Assembly (NCBI GenBank): GCA_001600455.1
Contig: BCKC01000002.1
Span: 3,796,171-3,860,170, forward strand
Source: Endocalyx cinctus
Taxonomy: Eukaryota > Ascomycota > Sordariomycetes > Amphisphaeriales > Apiosporaceae
DNA: 64,000 nt
Reading direction: 5' to 3'
Under the pieces are notes generated by a model, which saw only the letters and a list, made by a program, of their open reading frames with translations, was not told the origin of the DNA and made no database searches. Shown in pieces: positions 1 through 13,158 of the stretch (positions are counted from its first letter, which is position 1; every line of letters starts with the position of its first letter). The position numbers were made by a program, and so were the translations under genes.

Positions 1-75
1 CATCTGGTTGGGTTATCTCGATGTCTTCTTCTTTATTATTCGTTAATGAACTATTATAAAAGGCGCTTGTTACAG

Positions 76-3000
76 GTTCCAATATCCTATTGAGCCCAGA
101 GACGTCCATCTACTTGTCCAATATGAATTTCCTGTCTCCGGATAGTGTCTGTTATAGCTTTGATGAGCGTGCGAACGGTTACGCAAGAGGGGAAGGTGTA
201 GTCGTTCTCGTTTTGAAGAGAATATCGGACGCCATCAGGGATGGTGACGCTATTCGCGCTGTCATTCGAGCGACTGGCACCAACCAAGATGGTCATACTC
301 CAGGTTTAACACAGCCAAGCCTTGCCGCCCAAGAAAGCTTGATTCAACAAGTATATGCAAGTTGTAACCTCGATTTCAAGTTGACGAGATATATCGAAGC
401 CCATGGTATGTTATGTTTTCTACCTGTGTCATTCTATAAAAGGAATACATCTGATCTAAATTCGTTTAGGTACGGGCACACAGATCGGAGATATAACGGA
501 GGCTAGGGCTATTGGCCGTGTTTTTAAGAGCAGCCGGTCTGCTAAGGAACCCCTGTATATGTAAGTTTTCGATGTTTGAAAGTAAAGCCTGGCGCTCTGG
601 CTAACGATGAGGGATTATAGCGGGTCTATCAAAGCGAATATTGGCCACCTAGAAGGGTGCAGCGGGCTCGCTGGCATTGTCAAGTGCATCCTCATCCTCG
701 AAAGAGGAGTTATTCCACCAAATGCACTGTTTGAAAAGCTAAATCCCAAAATCAACAGCAAGTCGTATCATATACGGGTCAGTCTTAAGGGTTTTTCACG
801 TTTTGCTTGGTTTCTGTAGCAAAAGCTAACTATTCACAAGATTCCCACGTCGAATCTACCGTGGCCGACTGACGGTTTACGTCGAGTTTCTGTCAATTCC
901 TTCGGTCTTGGAGGTGCTAACGGGCACATTATAATGGATGATGCACCTCACACAATGGAGGCGATATACAAAAATGTGAACTGGAACACTCTTATCTCGT
1001 CGAACTTGACTACGGGTAGAATGACGGGAAATGACGCAGAGGTTAATGGGACATCCAGCCGACAAAGTCTTCCAATGTTCTTGTCCGACGGCACAACCTT
1101 GAATGAAAACTGTAAGGTGATTGAAAGGCAAACTAAGCTTGTGCAAATTTCGAAGGCCAACGAACGCCTACCAGGATTAACTACCAATGGAGATACCATC
1201 AATACTAGTTTCTCGGACGAACCGACAAATGCTGCTATGATGAAATTTGGAAACCCAGTGGCAGACAGAAACACCATGATGGACGAAAATGAGCTTCAGT
1301 ACATCTTACTCGTATGGTCTGCTAGAGACCAAGAGTCGTTACAGCGAGTGCATCGACAATATAGCGAGTTTTACAGTGCCAATATTCGCCGCTCGGCTAA
1401 CAGTGCTCGTCAATTAGCATATACACTTGCTGAGCGGAGGAGTTTCATGGCTTGGAGGTCTTTTGCTGTTGTGAATATCCATCCTTCGTCTGACATGCCG
1501 AACCTTCTCACATCAAAAGGCGTGCGTGCGTCCCGTGACAGCGGATTGGTTTTCGTCTTTACGGGCCAGGGTGCCCAATACGCAACAATGGGCATGGGTT
1601 TGCTCCACTATCCCATCTTCCGAGAGAGACTACAAGAAGCAGAGAGGACTTTTCAAGCACTTGGTGCGGGCTGGTCGCTATTTGGTAAGTTAGTGGTTTT
1701 TCTGACTTGTGAACTCTAATGACTGACAAGCAACCAAAATTAGATGAGCTTCAAAACGGAACAAACATCAACAACCCTAGATTAAGCCAGCCCCTCTGCG
1801 CCGCATTACAGATCGCTCTAATTGAACTGCTGAAGACATTCGATATTTTCCCACGGGTTGTTGTTGGACACTCATCTGGAGAGATAGCGGCAGCATATGC
1901 TCTGGGCGCCCTGAACCTCGAATCAGCTTGCAAGGTCGCTTTTTACAGGGGTCAGCTAGCTGGTAACCTCATCTTGACAACTTCGAACCCGGGGGCCATG
2001 ATGTCAGTCAACATTCCGGAAGCTAGTGTTCTAGCCTATTTGGACGAAGCCGGGATAGGTGGTGAGCTAAGCATTGCTTGCATTAACAGCCCGTTCAATG
2101 TGACCCTTTCCGGGGACGAGTCGGCCATAGATATGCTCAAAAAACGCTTAGATGATGATAACATATTCGCCCAGAAGCTCAAAACCGGCGTAGCTTATCA
2201 TTCTTCTGCTATGAATGCCATAGGGGAAGAATATGTGGCTCTTATGGGGAAGCTGACTTCAATGGAGACGCGCAAGGACGTCATTATGGTCTCATCCGTA
2301 ACGGGCCTGAGGATCTTCGGTGATTCTCTATGTCAACCCCAATACTGGGTTGATAATCTCACCTCTTCTGTACGATTTACCGACGCACTGCAATACGTCA
2401 TACTAGCGGCACCCCAAGTCGATGGTCTTCAATCCGTATCACATTACGTAGAAGTCGGCCCTCACTCAGCGTTGCAACGCCCCATCAAGGATACAGTGGC
2501 CGAATATGCCGGTGGGAAAGTATTTACGTATCTATCAGCCTTATCCAAGCATGAAACAGCTCCAGAATGTATATTAAAATTGGTGGGTCAACTCTTCGTC
2601 GATGGATATCCCGTGTCAATCACGGCCGCGAATCAGCCAGCTCTTCCGTCACGTGACAAAATGAAACCTCTTATAAATATGCCCGAGTATCCCTTCGACC
2701 ACTCTCAATTGTATTGGAACGAATCTAGGTTGAGTCGTGACTGGCGATTGCGTGCTACGGTCCCACCAAGCCTCCTCGGGTCGCGGGTAACCGATTGGAA
2801 CCCACTTTCGCCACGATGGCGGAAGATCCTCAGTGTTGAAAAGTATCCCTGGATTGCAGATCACATCATCGGGGGCGAGATATTTTTCCCCGCTACTGCA
2901 ATGCTGATGATTGCTCTCGATGCTGTAAAAGAGTCCTTAGGTTTAACGGCCGGCGTCAACGAGGTTATTGATGGCTATCATGTCAAGGATGCAACCTTCA

Positions 3001-6000
3001 TGAAACCTATCGTCCTCCAGCACGACTCCGATGTTGAACTTATAACACAATGCCGGAATATACAACGAGCTCATGAGAGGTCCTCTACGCGGTTTGAAGT
3101 CCAAATATTCACTTGTACCGCCCAGGAGTCCAACTGGAACGAATGTTTCAAGGCAATTATCCACGCTGAAGTTGAAGAATCCTTGACCGAAGTTGACGGC
3201 GGCTACGAAGCCCAAGCCACTGCGGATAACCTTGCCCGTGATTACGAGCAAGCGAGATGTGTGTCGACGACACAGATTACAAAGGTTGATTTCTATCAAT
3301 TCCTGGAAGATCAGGGGCTGAAATACGGCCCATCGTTCTCTCTTGCCAAGGATATTACATGGGATAGTAGGGAAACTTGTGTAGCACATATTGATACTTC
3401 GCAAGTAGACTCTTTCGAGGGAATTGTCCATCCGGGTATCCTTGATGCCTGCTGTCAAATTTCTGTCACCGCACCCTCTCAGGGCGTTTCGAGGCAGTTA
3501 TCAACAATGGTTCCTCACAACATGAAAAATACATGGATTTCAGCCAAAGGATGGCAGAAAGCAAATCAACTTCAGGCACTTAGTCTCTCAAGGATGAAAC
3601 CGAGCGAGACAGGTATTGACTGCTCCGTAACCGTATTAGCAGATAATGGGTCGCTTCTCTGTCATGTCCAACAATTCGAAATGCTGCGTATCGCCGGCAG
3701 CGATATGAACGGTACGGAGAAAAGGGTTTCCATGCACACTATTAACTGGAAGCCTCAATTGTCTCTTCTTAGTCCAGATCAACTACAGAAGTTTTGCAAG
3801 GCGCATGAATTCTCATCCGTTGAAGAAAACGTGATCAGAGACTACGCAAAGTTGGAGGCGGCTCTTTACGTCGTTCTTCAACATGAGATAAACATGTCAG
3901 GAAAAATCTACGAGCCAAATGCGCTGCTGGGTATGAAACACGACGTGTCCTGGATGGAAACGCAGTCTCAATCGGTGCCAGCCTCGCTGCACGAAGAAGC
4001 TAAAAGCCTCGAAGATTCGAACAAACAGCTTCGGGAGCTAGTAGACAAGAGACCGTCCTTGAAACTGTTTATTGAGACTGTCCGAAATCTTCCTCGATTC
4101 TTTCGAGGAGAAGTCGGCAATGAGGAAATCGGTGCACCGTTACTTTTCCAAAATTTCTATGACGCCACCTTCAACCCTTCGTGGGAGAGAAAGCTTTCAG
4201 CTTATATCCAGTTAGCAGCGCATCAAGTTCCCAGCCAGAGAATATTAGAAATTGGTCTCGGCCCCTGTAACATGACTCATCAAATCCTATCCACATTACA
4301 GCAAGTCGAGTCTGAGACAGGTGGTATTTCTTTCTCCCAGTATCTTTACATTGACTTGACCGCCACTACTTCAGAGCACGAAGCCCAGGCTCGGTTTCCG
4401 CAGTTTAAAGATCGTCTCCAGTTTCAGTCGATGAGCGTGACGGACGACTACGGGATCTTTGGAAAAGAATACGATATGGTTATTGCTAGCCATGTTCTGG
4501 GTTCCACCACCGAAAATTGGGAAGCCATGATCCGAAAGCTCGGGAACATTCTCAAGCCCGGCGGCCACGTGATTTTGCGCGGGGCAACCAATCCAAGCCT
4601 CGTTGCCATCAATTCTGCTACTAGTATCCTGTCAAGCTGGTGCCTCATTGGCGTGGAAAAATCAATTCCCGGTATCCATCGACCCGTCATCTCGGAGTCA
4701 GAATTGGATACAATGCTCAAAGAAAATGGATTTTCTGGAAAGGACATGATTATCAGGGATAATGAGGACGATAACGGTCATTATGCTAGCATTATCTTTT
4801 CAACTCGGTACGAAGAAGAAAAGAAAGCGGCTTCTCATTCCGAGAGAAATGTGTTGTTTGTTATCGACGATAATGACGACCAGAAAACGATTGCATCATG
4901 TCTGGTCGACGGCAATCTCACAGGTCAGAAGGGTCAATCGAGAATAGTTGCCGTTGCACAATTTGCAGAAATAGAACTTGGGGCGGAAGATGTAGTTATT
5001 TGGCTTTGCGACATCGGTAAACCAACTCTTGCTGACGTGGATCCACCTCTTTTCCGTCTGATTCAAGCCTGGCTACTGCAGTCGAGAAACATTTTGTGGG
5101 TTACAGGGGCAATGAACCCTGAAGACAATACTAGTGGCTGCCTTATGAAGCCATATTGCGGGCTCAAAGATGGATTTCTTCGATCTCTCCGAGCGGAGTT
5201 TGTCGACAAGCGGATTGTGTCCCTTTCCCTAGAAAACACAAGGGAACCGACGGTATCTAAAAGCGTTGAGCATATATCCGCTGTTTTTACCGCAGCTTTC
5301 GAGTTATCCTCACCTGAACTCGAATATATCATTCAGAATGACATCATATCGACAGGAAGACTGGGAAAAGCAAGTATCATGAATCAGCTCCTTGAAGACA
5401 CCCTTTGCCCTCGGACAAAAACAGAGCCTTGGACTTCTGGTTCACCTGTGATGCTGAGTATCGGGAGCCGCGGGTCTTTAGACACCCTCCAATTCACGGA
5501 GGACACCGATGCCGTTGACATGCTAGGTCCTACCGAGATCCAAATAGAGGCGAAGGCTTGGGGTCTCAATTTTCGGGACGTATTTATTGCACTAGGGCGA
5601 CTAGAAGAAACCGAGTTTGGATCCGATTGTGCCGGCGTGGTCACGAGAGTGGGATCTGAGTGCAAGTCCATAGTCCCCGGTGACAGGGTCTGCATGTGCA
5701 CGATAGGATGCATGCGAGCTTTTCCAAGAGCGGATCAAGCTTCGGTAGTGAAGATTGCCGACTCTGTCTCATTTGAAACGGCGTGCAGTATCATAGGACC
5801 CGCCACGACAGCTTGGCATTCTCTCGTTGAAGTCGTGGGCTTGCGAAAGGGAGAAAAGGTACTTATTCACGCCGCGTCAGGAGCTACTGGGCAGCTCGCT
5901 ATACAAGTCGCACAACTTATCGGCGCCGAGATCTTTGCCACGGTTGGGTATGATTATAAGAAACAATTGCTTGTCGAAAACTATAATATCCCGGCCGACC

Positions 6001-7774
6001 ATATCTTTTTCAGTCGAAATACTACTTTCGCAAAGGGTATTATGCGGGTGACAAATAATTACGGCGTGGATGTCGTGCTAAATTCGCTTGCTGGTGAAAG
6101 CCTGCGGGCATCCTGGGAATGCGTTGCTCCGTACGGCCGATTCATTGAGATTGGGAAGGCCGATATCTACGCCAACTCGTCGTTGCCTATGGGTAGCTTT
6201 GCTAGAAACGTGTCGTTCTCAGCGGTTGATCTTGCCCATATCATGTTACACAGGAAGGACATTGCAAGGCCACTACTACTCAAAACAATGGATCTTGCCG
6301 AGGCAGGAAGCATAAGGTGTCCTGCCCCTTTGCATGCCTACAATATTGATGCAGTGGAAGACGCATTTCGTTATATTCAGAGTGGGAGAAATACGGGGCG
6401 AACGGTTATCAAAATTGATAATACCACCTTAGTACAGGTAATTATTTATACTATAATACTGACATCATTGTTATAAGAGGGGCTAACGCATTACTACACC
6501 TAGAAATTCATTATCGATCGTAGACACTGGACATTCAACGAGAATGCTACATATCTTGTCGCCGGCGGGTTAGGTGGCATCGGAAGATCTATCCTGAAGT
6601 GGATGGTTTCTAGAAACGCCAAGTATCTTATCGTCCCATCACGATCCAGTGGCAGCGCATCTCGAAAAGCTCAACAGACCGTGACCGAGCTCAGGGAGCA
6701 GGGCATCACCATCGTCACTCCACAGTGCGATGTATCGTCAGATGGTTCACTCTCCGACCTATTAGTTCAATGCAGCAAAACGATGCCTCCTATTCGCGGG
6801 TGTATCAACGCCGCCATGGCTCTCCATGTACGTTTTCTCTCTTTCTATGACCCTCTCTTTCCATGTGTCCTTTCCAAATGTTGCCCGCCTTCTTTCAAAT
6901 AGCCCAAACATCAGCGTCTAACCTTGCTTCACGTATGTTTTCCCAGGATTCCGTTTTTGAGAATATGACACATGAGCAATGGGAAGGAACCATACGTTCG
7001 AAAGTGCACACTTCTTGGAACCTCCACACTCTTTTGCCCCAGAACATGGATTTTTTTATCCTACTCTCCTCGAACGCGGGAATTCTGGGAAATATGGGAC
7101 AGGCGAACTACGCGGCTGGTTGCACCTTTCAAGACGCGTTGGCGGCCCACCGAAGTTCCTCCGCACTCTACGGGGGAAAGGCGCTATCTATAGATCTAGG
7201 CGTAATGAAAAGCATCGGAGTGATAGCGGAATCGGCGAACCTGCAGAAGAAGTTCGACGAGTCTCAAGGCCACGCGCAGATCGAGGAGAAGGAGTTTCTC
7301 GCTCTGTTGGATATATACTGCGACCCGGCGCAACCACCGCTGCCGAGTAGTCAGCTCACCGTAGGCCTCGTCACGCCCGCCGATCTACTTCACCAGAATC
7401 TCGAACCGGCCGAGGCCCTGAACCGTCCACTCATGGGGCACTTCAGCCTATCTCGTAACAACATCACGCACTCTCACTTAGGAGATAGCGACAGTCCCAC
7501 GGTCCTCTTCCAGTTAGCCACGACACCGGAAGAGAAAGCCTTGGTAGTCGTTGAGGCACTGGCCAAGAAGCTTGCGAGAGCCCTGGGGATTGAGCCTGAA
7601 GAGGTGGACAGGGATAAGCCATTGCATGCTTTTGGGGTGGACTCCCTTGTTTCTGTTGAGTTGCGCAATTGGATGGGTAAAGAGTTCGGTGCACCGGTGC
7701 CAGTGCGTGACATAATGGGAGGTAAAACTGTAAAGGCGATTGGAGACCTGGTTGTCAACGTGAGTAAACTTTGA
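76..7774 (+). CDS. Highly reducing type I polyketide synthase, 5' end outside window
   Basis: An iterative fungal HR-PKS builds a reduced polyketide chain. Exons read as 76-405, 470-560, 621-777, 841-1684, 1744-6437, 6504-6827 and 6947-7774; bases 1-75 are the end of an intron. Domains in order: C-terminal KS with the EAHGTGT His motif split by the second intron, the KxNIGH motif and [13 protein letters not shown] with GHSSGE near 1868; DH with His in the [11 protein letters not shown] stretch near 2860 and Asp in [10 protein letters not shown] near 3440; a C-methyltransferase region near 4050-4800; ER with an NADPH loop HAASGATGQ near 5868; KR with GGLGGIG near 6565 and the S/Y pair near 7068-7110; ACP with the carrier serine of GVDSL at 7643-7645. 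There is no thioesterase or reductase, so release must happen in trans. The KS active-site Cys lies left of the window. The MT SAM loop reads EIGLGPC instead of ExGxGxG, so methylation may be lost. DH, ER and KR look intact. The protein ends VNVSKL. Confidence 0.95.
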
Positions 7775-8749
7775 GAAGGTAGCCCGTTAGTTATTAGAAA
7801 GTTTTGGTTATGTATGGAATCTCAAGATAAGGAGGCCACAAGTCGCCATATTTCCAGCCAACAATGCCCTCGATCTTGTAATAGTATTACATAGACTAAA
7901 AAGTTAATATTCATTAGTCAAGTTACAGTATCATCACAACCATGCACTGAAGAACAATGTTGGAAAGGTCCTCGTCGAGAGGCTGCGCAGTAGTCAATCC
8001 TCCAGAGTATCATACTCCAACGACTTAACCCACAGAAATCGTCAACATAATCATTGTAAAGTTCGACCGAATATGGACAATCCTGACCGAAAGAAATACC
8101 ACAGAGACTGTTAAGATCACTATGACCGCAGGTATTACGATAATATATATCTACAGTAGAATTTTTCTCGGACCACCGATCCTAAATTTCTTTTATTTAA
8201 GAGTATTAATACCTACACCTTGATTTTTTACACTTGTCAGACAACTGCCTACCTAGGTACCCAAAATCATTTTCAGGTCCACAAGGAAATAAGGACAAAT
8301 AAATAGTTGTGGCTTCCCATAACAAAAGGCAAGTCAAAGTTCTTCATTAACAGGTACTTATGATACTGGATCCACGGATGATTAAGATGATGTCTCTCAT
8401 AATTAGGTATTTTAGGAATCTAAAATATATATGGACATTGCTCCGTACCTAAGGTAGGTACGAAATAAAGGGGAGCTTTTTATGTAGTTTAAATCGTTAT
8501 TACATAATTAATCGTAGTTTCTTTACAACTGCACTGTATTAGACTGTGCACCATAATTACACCGCCTGCCAGATTAGCATAGTTTCCTGCTATAGCTTAA
8601 TTATCCCCTTCCCAAAGCAACTAACCTAGCTACTCTGCTGCTGTGCTCTGTAGTCTGCCTTGTTTATTCATGAACTCGGTCTTATTCACTGTCAAGACAT
8701 ACAATAACAGCAACCCAATTTCATTAATCTGAAATATATTTAATTCAAA
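7775..8749. other. Intergenic, PKS 3' flank and CFIm25 promoter
   Basis: No gene is visible. The stretch is AT-rich, with stops in all frames. It holds TAGGTA-type palindromic words (CTACCTAGGTACCC near 8248 and CCTAAGGTAGGTAC near 8447). Close to the next gene the DNA becomes CT-rich (8630-8700), as expected for a fungal core promoter, and ends in the favourable start context AATTCAAAATGTC. Confidence 0.6.
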
Positions 8750-9616
<867 letters not shown>

Positions 9617-9828
9617 GATGAAAGGAAGCTAGGAGGGCAAGAGGAAAAGGAGGCTACGAAAATCAATACACTGGGGCATTGGCTTTGTTACATGTAATGG
9701 CGTCTGGCGTGGATTCATATCACATCGTGGCATTCACAAGCTCAGATTACCACGGGTTTGGCACATAAGAATTGTAGAGATTGTGTTATTTCTATTGTGT
9801 GCGTGCTTTTATTTCTATACTATAATGC

Positions 9829-10441
9829 TCACGCCGATATCTTCTCGCCCTGGATCGTCGCCATTACTCGTCTCGTATGTTTCACTTGTCGGAATTCCAG
9901 ATACCAGATACCCTGCCAGGTTCCCGTTGCCTATTCACAAATTAGCGATCGAGCAGCTCCCCAGTTTCTTATTGAGACAATATGTGACTTGACTTACTAG
10001 TTTTCCGTCCTTGATTGGAATTGTTACGCTCGCCCCAATGAGTGCGCTCTTAATGTGCGCCTAATAACATGACCCAATCGTTAGCTGAACTGTATATCCT
10101 ACCTCTGCCCTTCGACTTCATATAACGAGAATGCGAAAGAAAAACGACGCGAAACTCACGGGCATGTCATCAGGTCCCTCGGCACTGTGGCGATACAAGT
10201 CTTGTCCCTTAGGTCCCGCTTCCGGTGCGATGCGATCGAGTGCATCGCTCATGTCGGCCCGGACATCCTGATCCCAGTTCTCGTTCAAGCTAAGGGCGCA
10301 GCTCGTGTGCTGTATGAAAAGATTCAAGAGACCGACCCGGTAGTTTTTTATTTCGGGAATAGAAGAAACGACTTCATCCGTGATCAGGTAAGATCCCCGC
10401 GATCGCGGGGGCAGGGTGAACTGTCTCTGAGACCAAGACAT
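9829..10441 (-). CDS. YjbQ/UPF0047 family protein (secondary thiamine-phosphate synthase type)
   Basis: Three exons on the minus strand: 10441-10160, 10060-9998 and 9930-9829, giving 148 aa from MSWSQRQFTLPP. This is the usual size of the UPF0047/YjbQ family, named from weak thiamine-phosphate synthase activity in bacteria; the fungal role is unknown. Visible family motifs are LLNLFIQHTSCALSLNEN, the DM/D-rich helix DVRADMSDALDRIAP, HSAEGPDDMPAHIKSALIGA, and the end motif TGTWQGIWYLEFRQ followed by RRVMATIQGEKISA. Introns are 99 and 67 nt. The His and Asn/Asp residues of the SAEGPDDMPAH and HTSCAL motifs are the expected active-site positions. The same frame stays open upstream to an ATG at 10699, adding a hydrophobic stretch and a polyproline run. 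I chose the inner start because it matches family length; the longer form is possible. Confidence 0.88.
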
Positions 10442-11035
10442 TGGGCAGTTCTGGCTGCTGTCCGTCGTAAGTATCGTTGGTGGGGGTGGGGGAAACGGAG
10501 GTGGTGGAGGCGACGGAAACAGAGCGTCGCTTAGGTAGTTGAGAGGTAAGTTGCTTATGTAGACGAACGTGCTCGGGAAAAAGCCTCCTATTATAACAGA
10601 GAAGAAGAAGAATGCAAAGAAATGCTGCGAGAAAGACCTGGGGATATATTTCAACATAGCGGCGGTGGCGTACTGATTTACTGGCTGCGGTGATATCAAT
10701 TAGTGGACGTGGTGGGGTTCTCTAGCAGTTACAGTGTCTACACAGTTTGTTATATAAGTACTTAAGTAAGTAAGGCATGCTCCACAAACGCCATGTCGTC
10801 AACCTTTAAACTTCAAAGGGCTCAACAATACAAAGAAATAGACGCTGAATTCATTGTGTAAGAGAATTTCCGGTAGAAAAAAAGACTACATCTATAATTT
10901 GGATCTACCTAATAGGAAGTTAGTTTTTTCTTCTAACAATAAGTACTTTATATGTACACAAGATCGCCTAAGCATCTCTAATGACCAACTCCCGAAAGCT
11001 CATAACTTGAACATTCCCATCTATCGCTTCTTGTA
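10442..11035. other. Intergenic between YjbQ-like gene and NDUFS6
   Basis: The first 258 bases are an in-frame open extension of the YjbQ-like gene. They encode a hydrophobic segment rich in Phe, Val and Ile, then a polyproline run, so they may be leader or an alternative N-terminus. From 10700 to 11035 I see no gene, only AT-rich promoter and 3' flank sequence. Confidence 0.5.
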
Positions 11036-11752
11036 TCACGCAAGAGGATACGAGGTTTGGGGTAGAGACTCGAGGTGTTCACGGTGGTGTTCGTTTGCCT
11101 GTATATGTTAGTCAATTGCTACCAGAACCTTAGACTGAGCGATATCATTTGTCTACGGGAAATCCACAAGATCTTCGGGAAGAACTCACGAATGGCAGAC
11201 CACAGTAATTGCATGTGGATATCTCTGGTTTATCCGTATTGATAAAGATTCTGGGGTGTCCAGCCGGGCCACCGCCACCATCACAAGCTACTACTCGATC
11301 GTGCGTCCATCGGACGGGCTGTTTGTGAATGAGCTCGATAGCAGCTCTTGGTTGAGGCTATAGATAAAATTCGAGATATTAGCAATGGATTGTGTCTTGA
11401 TTTGCTGTTGAGAACAAATCTCCGGCATATCAACAGCAGTAGAGTAGATATATTATCGTACTTGAACTGAGAAATCGGTCTGCTCAAATCGGGGGCCAGA
11501 CATGGCCTGAGCTCGGGGCTTTTGACTTCGGGACCAGATCTCTTTTCGGTTGGGCGCTTGCGATAATCCCCTCTCCTCATTTTCAACTAGGCCAAGAGAG
11601 TCCTCCTCACTCTTGGTTTCTGGTGTCGTCTCGCTTTTCTTGCTTAGTGCGGGAGCTTCGCGAAGACGGGCTGATGTCGCGAAGGTTCGTTGGGCGGCGG
11701 AAGTGGGCTTGGGCAGCCGTAATGCTGATCGGATAGTCACGCGCGACAACAT
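11036..11752 (-). CDS. Complex I zinc-binding 13 kDa subunit, mitochondrial (NDUFS6 homologue)
   Basis: This accessory subunit of the NADH dehydrogenase module binds zinc and is needed for late assembly in the mitochondrial matrix arm. Exons on the minus strand are 11752-11462, 11357-11190 and 11098-11036, giving 173 aa; all joins are in phase 0. The N-terminus MLSRVTIRSALRL, followed by RTFATSARL, is a typical mitochondrial presequence (Arg/Ser rich, no acids). The core has AAIELIHKQPVRW, then the CHCC zinc site Cys122, His131, Cys146 and Cys149 (VACDGGGG, GHPRIFINTDKPE, TCNYCGLPF), and the end motif ANEHHREHLESLPQTSYPL. The short last exon is too small to stand out alone, but it completes the family signature. 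It is divergently transcribed from the Mpp6-type gene. Confidence 0.95.
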
Positions 11753-12242
11753 CTTATCTCGCGGTGGGTAATTGATCGATTCAGGACTGGAGATATGTTT
11801 AGGGAACGGGAATCATCAAGATACAACGAGGTTCGAGGTTCAAGATTGAGAGGTTATCCGTCAATTGAATTGATTGAGCTAGCAAGGGCCAAGGCACCTA
11901 GCGAGCTTGGACCACCTAAAGCATTCGATTTTAAAAATACCTTACCTAACAGTGTACTAATTAAACACCCAAAACCATTGGAAAACGTAAGGAAAAAAAA
12001 TAACAACCTTTAAATAAACTGATTTTTCCTGTTGCGTCAACTTTTCAGAGAATGAAAAAGAAAGATAACAGAGCGAGTAAATTGATTCAATAATAAAAAT
12101 ATCTTTTCCTATATAATAATCTGGATTGAGAATCATCGCATACGAGAAGAAGGGGAGAAAAAAAAAGAAGCAAGAAAAAAAAAGCCAGAAAATCAGAACG
12201 GGATACTCTTTATCTCTCTGCCTTCTGTTGGAGATATTCAAG
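11753..12242. promoter_or_regulatory. Shared divergent promoter region, NDUFS6 / Mpp6-type gene
   Basis: These 490 bases separate two divergent start codons, so they must carry both promoters. The middle is A-rich (runs near 11990-12003 and 12155-12185). The last 40 bases before the Mpp6 ATG become pyrimidine-rich, with the start in the context ATTCAAGATGGC. No TATA box can be assigned with confidence. Confidence 0.5.
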
Positions 12243-13158
12243 ATGGCGACACAAACTCCCCCAAAAACTATGTCTTCTCGACTACTAACTATGAAGTTTA
12301 TGCAAAGAGCAGCCGCATCAGCATCACCTTCCACCCCGACCACTCCCAATTCCGAAGAACAGTCATCAAAACGACGAAAGACTAGCCATAGCCATACCTC
12401 TGCTCAATCGCAAACTGTAGAACCGCTGGTGGATCAAGCTGCTATCCAGGCTGCCATCGCGGAAGAGGAGAGTAGAAGGCATCATGTCCTATTGAAAAAT
12501 GCCGCGGAAGCTGGAGATGCGCGTTGGGTTCTTGATATTCCTGAGCAAGTGACGACCTCAAAAGCTAAAGACCATACACCCCTCCGTGTGGTTCAAGTTG
12601 GTTTTGCTCAGATAGACTCATCTACAAACCCTCTCTCTGAAGACAATGCTGAATCGGTCGAAGAAGAGGAAAGCAGGATCCAGCCGTTTCAAAGATATAA
12701 CATGGACAAGAAGGTACCGTCACACTCCTTTAAAATTTGATTAAGGGCCAAGATATATTTCTCATACTAACTTGCGTGTACAGGCATCTGAAAATAGCGA
12801 TTCTGACAGTGGTGAGTCAAGTTCGGACTCTGATTCTAGCGAATCGTCCCAAGAATATGGAGCAGGCCGACAATCATACGGTCGACGTCCTGGTATGCCC
12901 TCTGCCTCTCGTGACTCACCCAGAGGGAATATGCAGACAAAACAAAGCGCTGAGCGTTCTAAAGCTTCGCATTTTGCAGAAAAGAGAAGAAAAAAGGAGA
13001 TCAAGTTGAACAAAGCCAAACCAACCAGTATAAGCGGTGGTGGCTTATCGTCTATCTCATCGGGTGGTAATTCCTCCAGACCGCAGATGGCCATTAATTG
13101 TCATAAATGTGGCAAACTTGGGCACAAGGCCATTAACTGTTCTAATTCGGCAAGATAG
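12243..13158 (+). CDS. Mpp6/MPHOSPH6-type nuclear exosome cofactor with C-terminal CCHC zinc knuckle
   Basis: Two exons, 12243-12713 and 12784-13158, in phase 0, give 281 aa. Residues 10-22 (MSSRLLTMKFMQRA) match the Mpp6/MPHOSPH6 N-terminal box. ARWVLDIPE near residue 98 matches the EHWYLDLPE block of the human protein, and RIQPFQRYNMD near 146 matches its third short block. Mpp6 proteins dock on Rrp40 and the Rrp6-Rrp47/Mtr4 side of the nuclear exosome and bind RNA. After these blocks comes an acidic Ser/Asp/Glu-rich linker (160-175), a basic KRRKKEIKLNK patch, and a CX2CX4HX4C zinc knuckle at Cys263, Cys266, His271 and Cys276, five residues before the end. Human and yeast Mpp6 lack this knuckle as far as I know. 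A short basic KRRK sequence near residue 43 may be a nuclear signal. The family call rests on short motifs. Confidence 0.8.
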
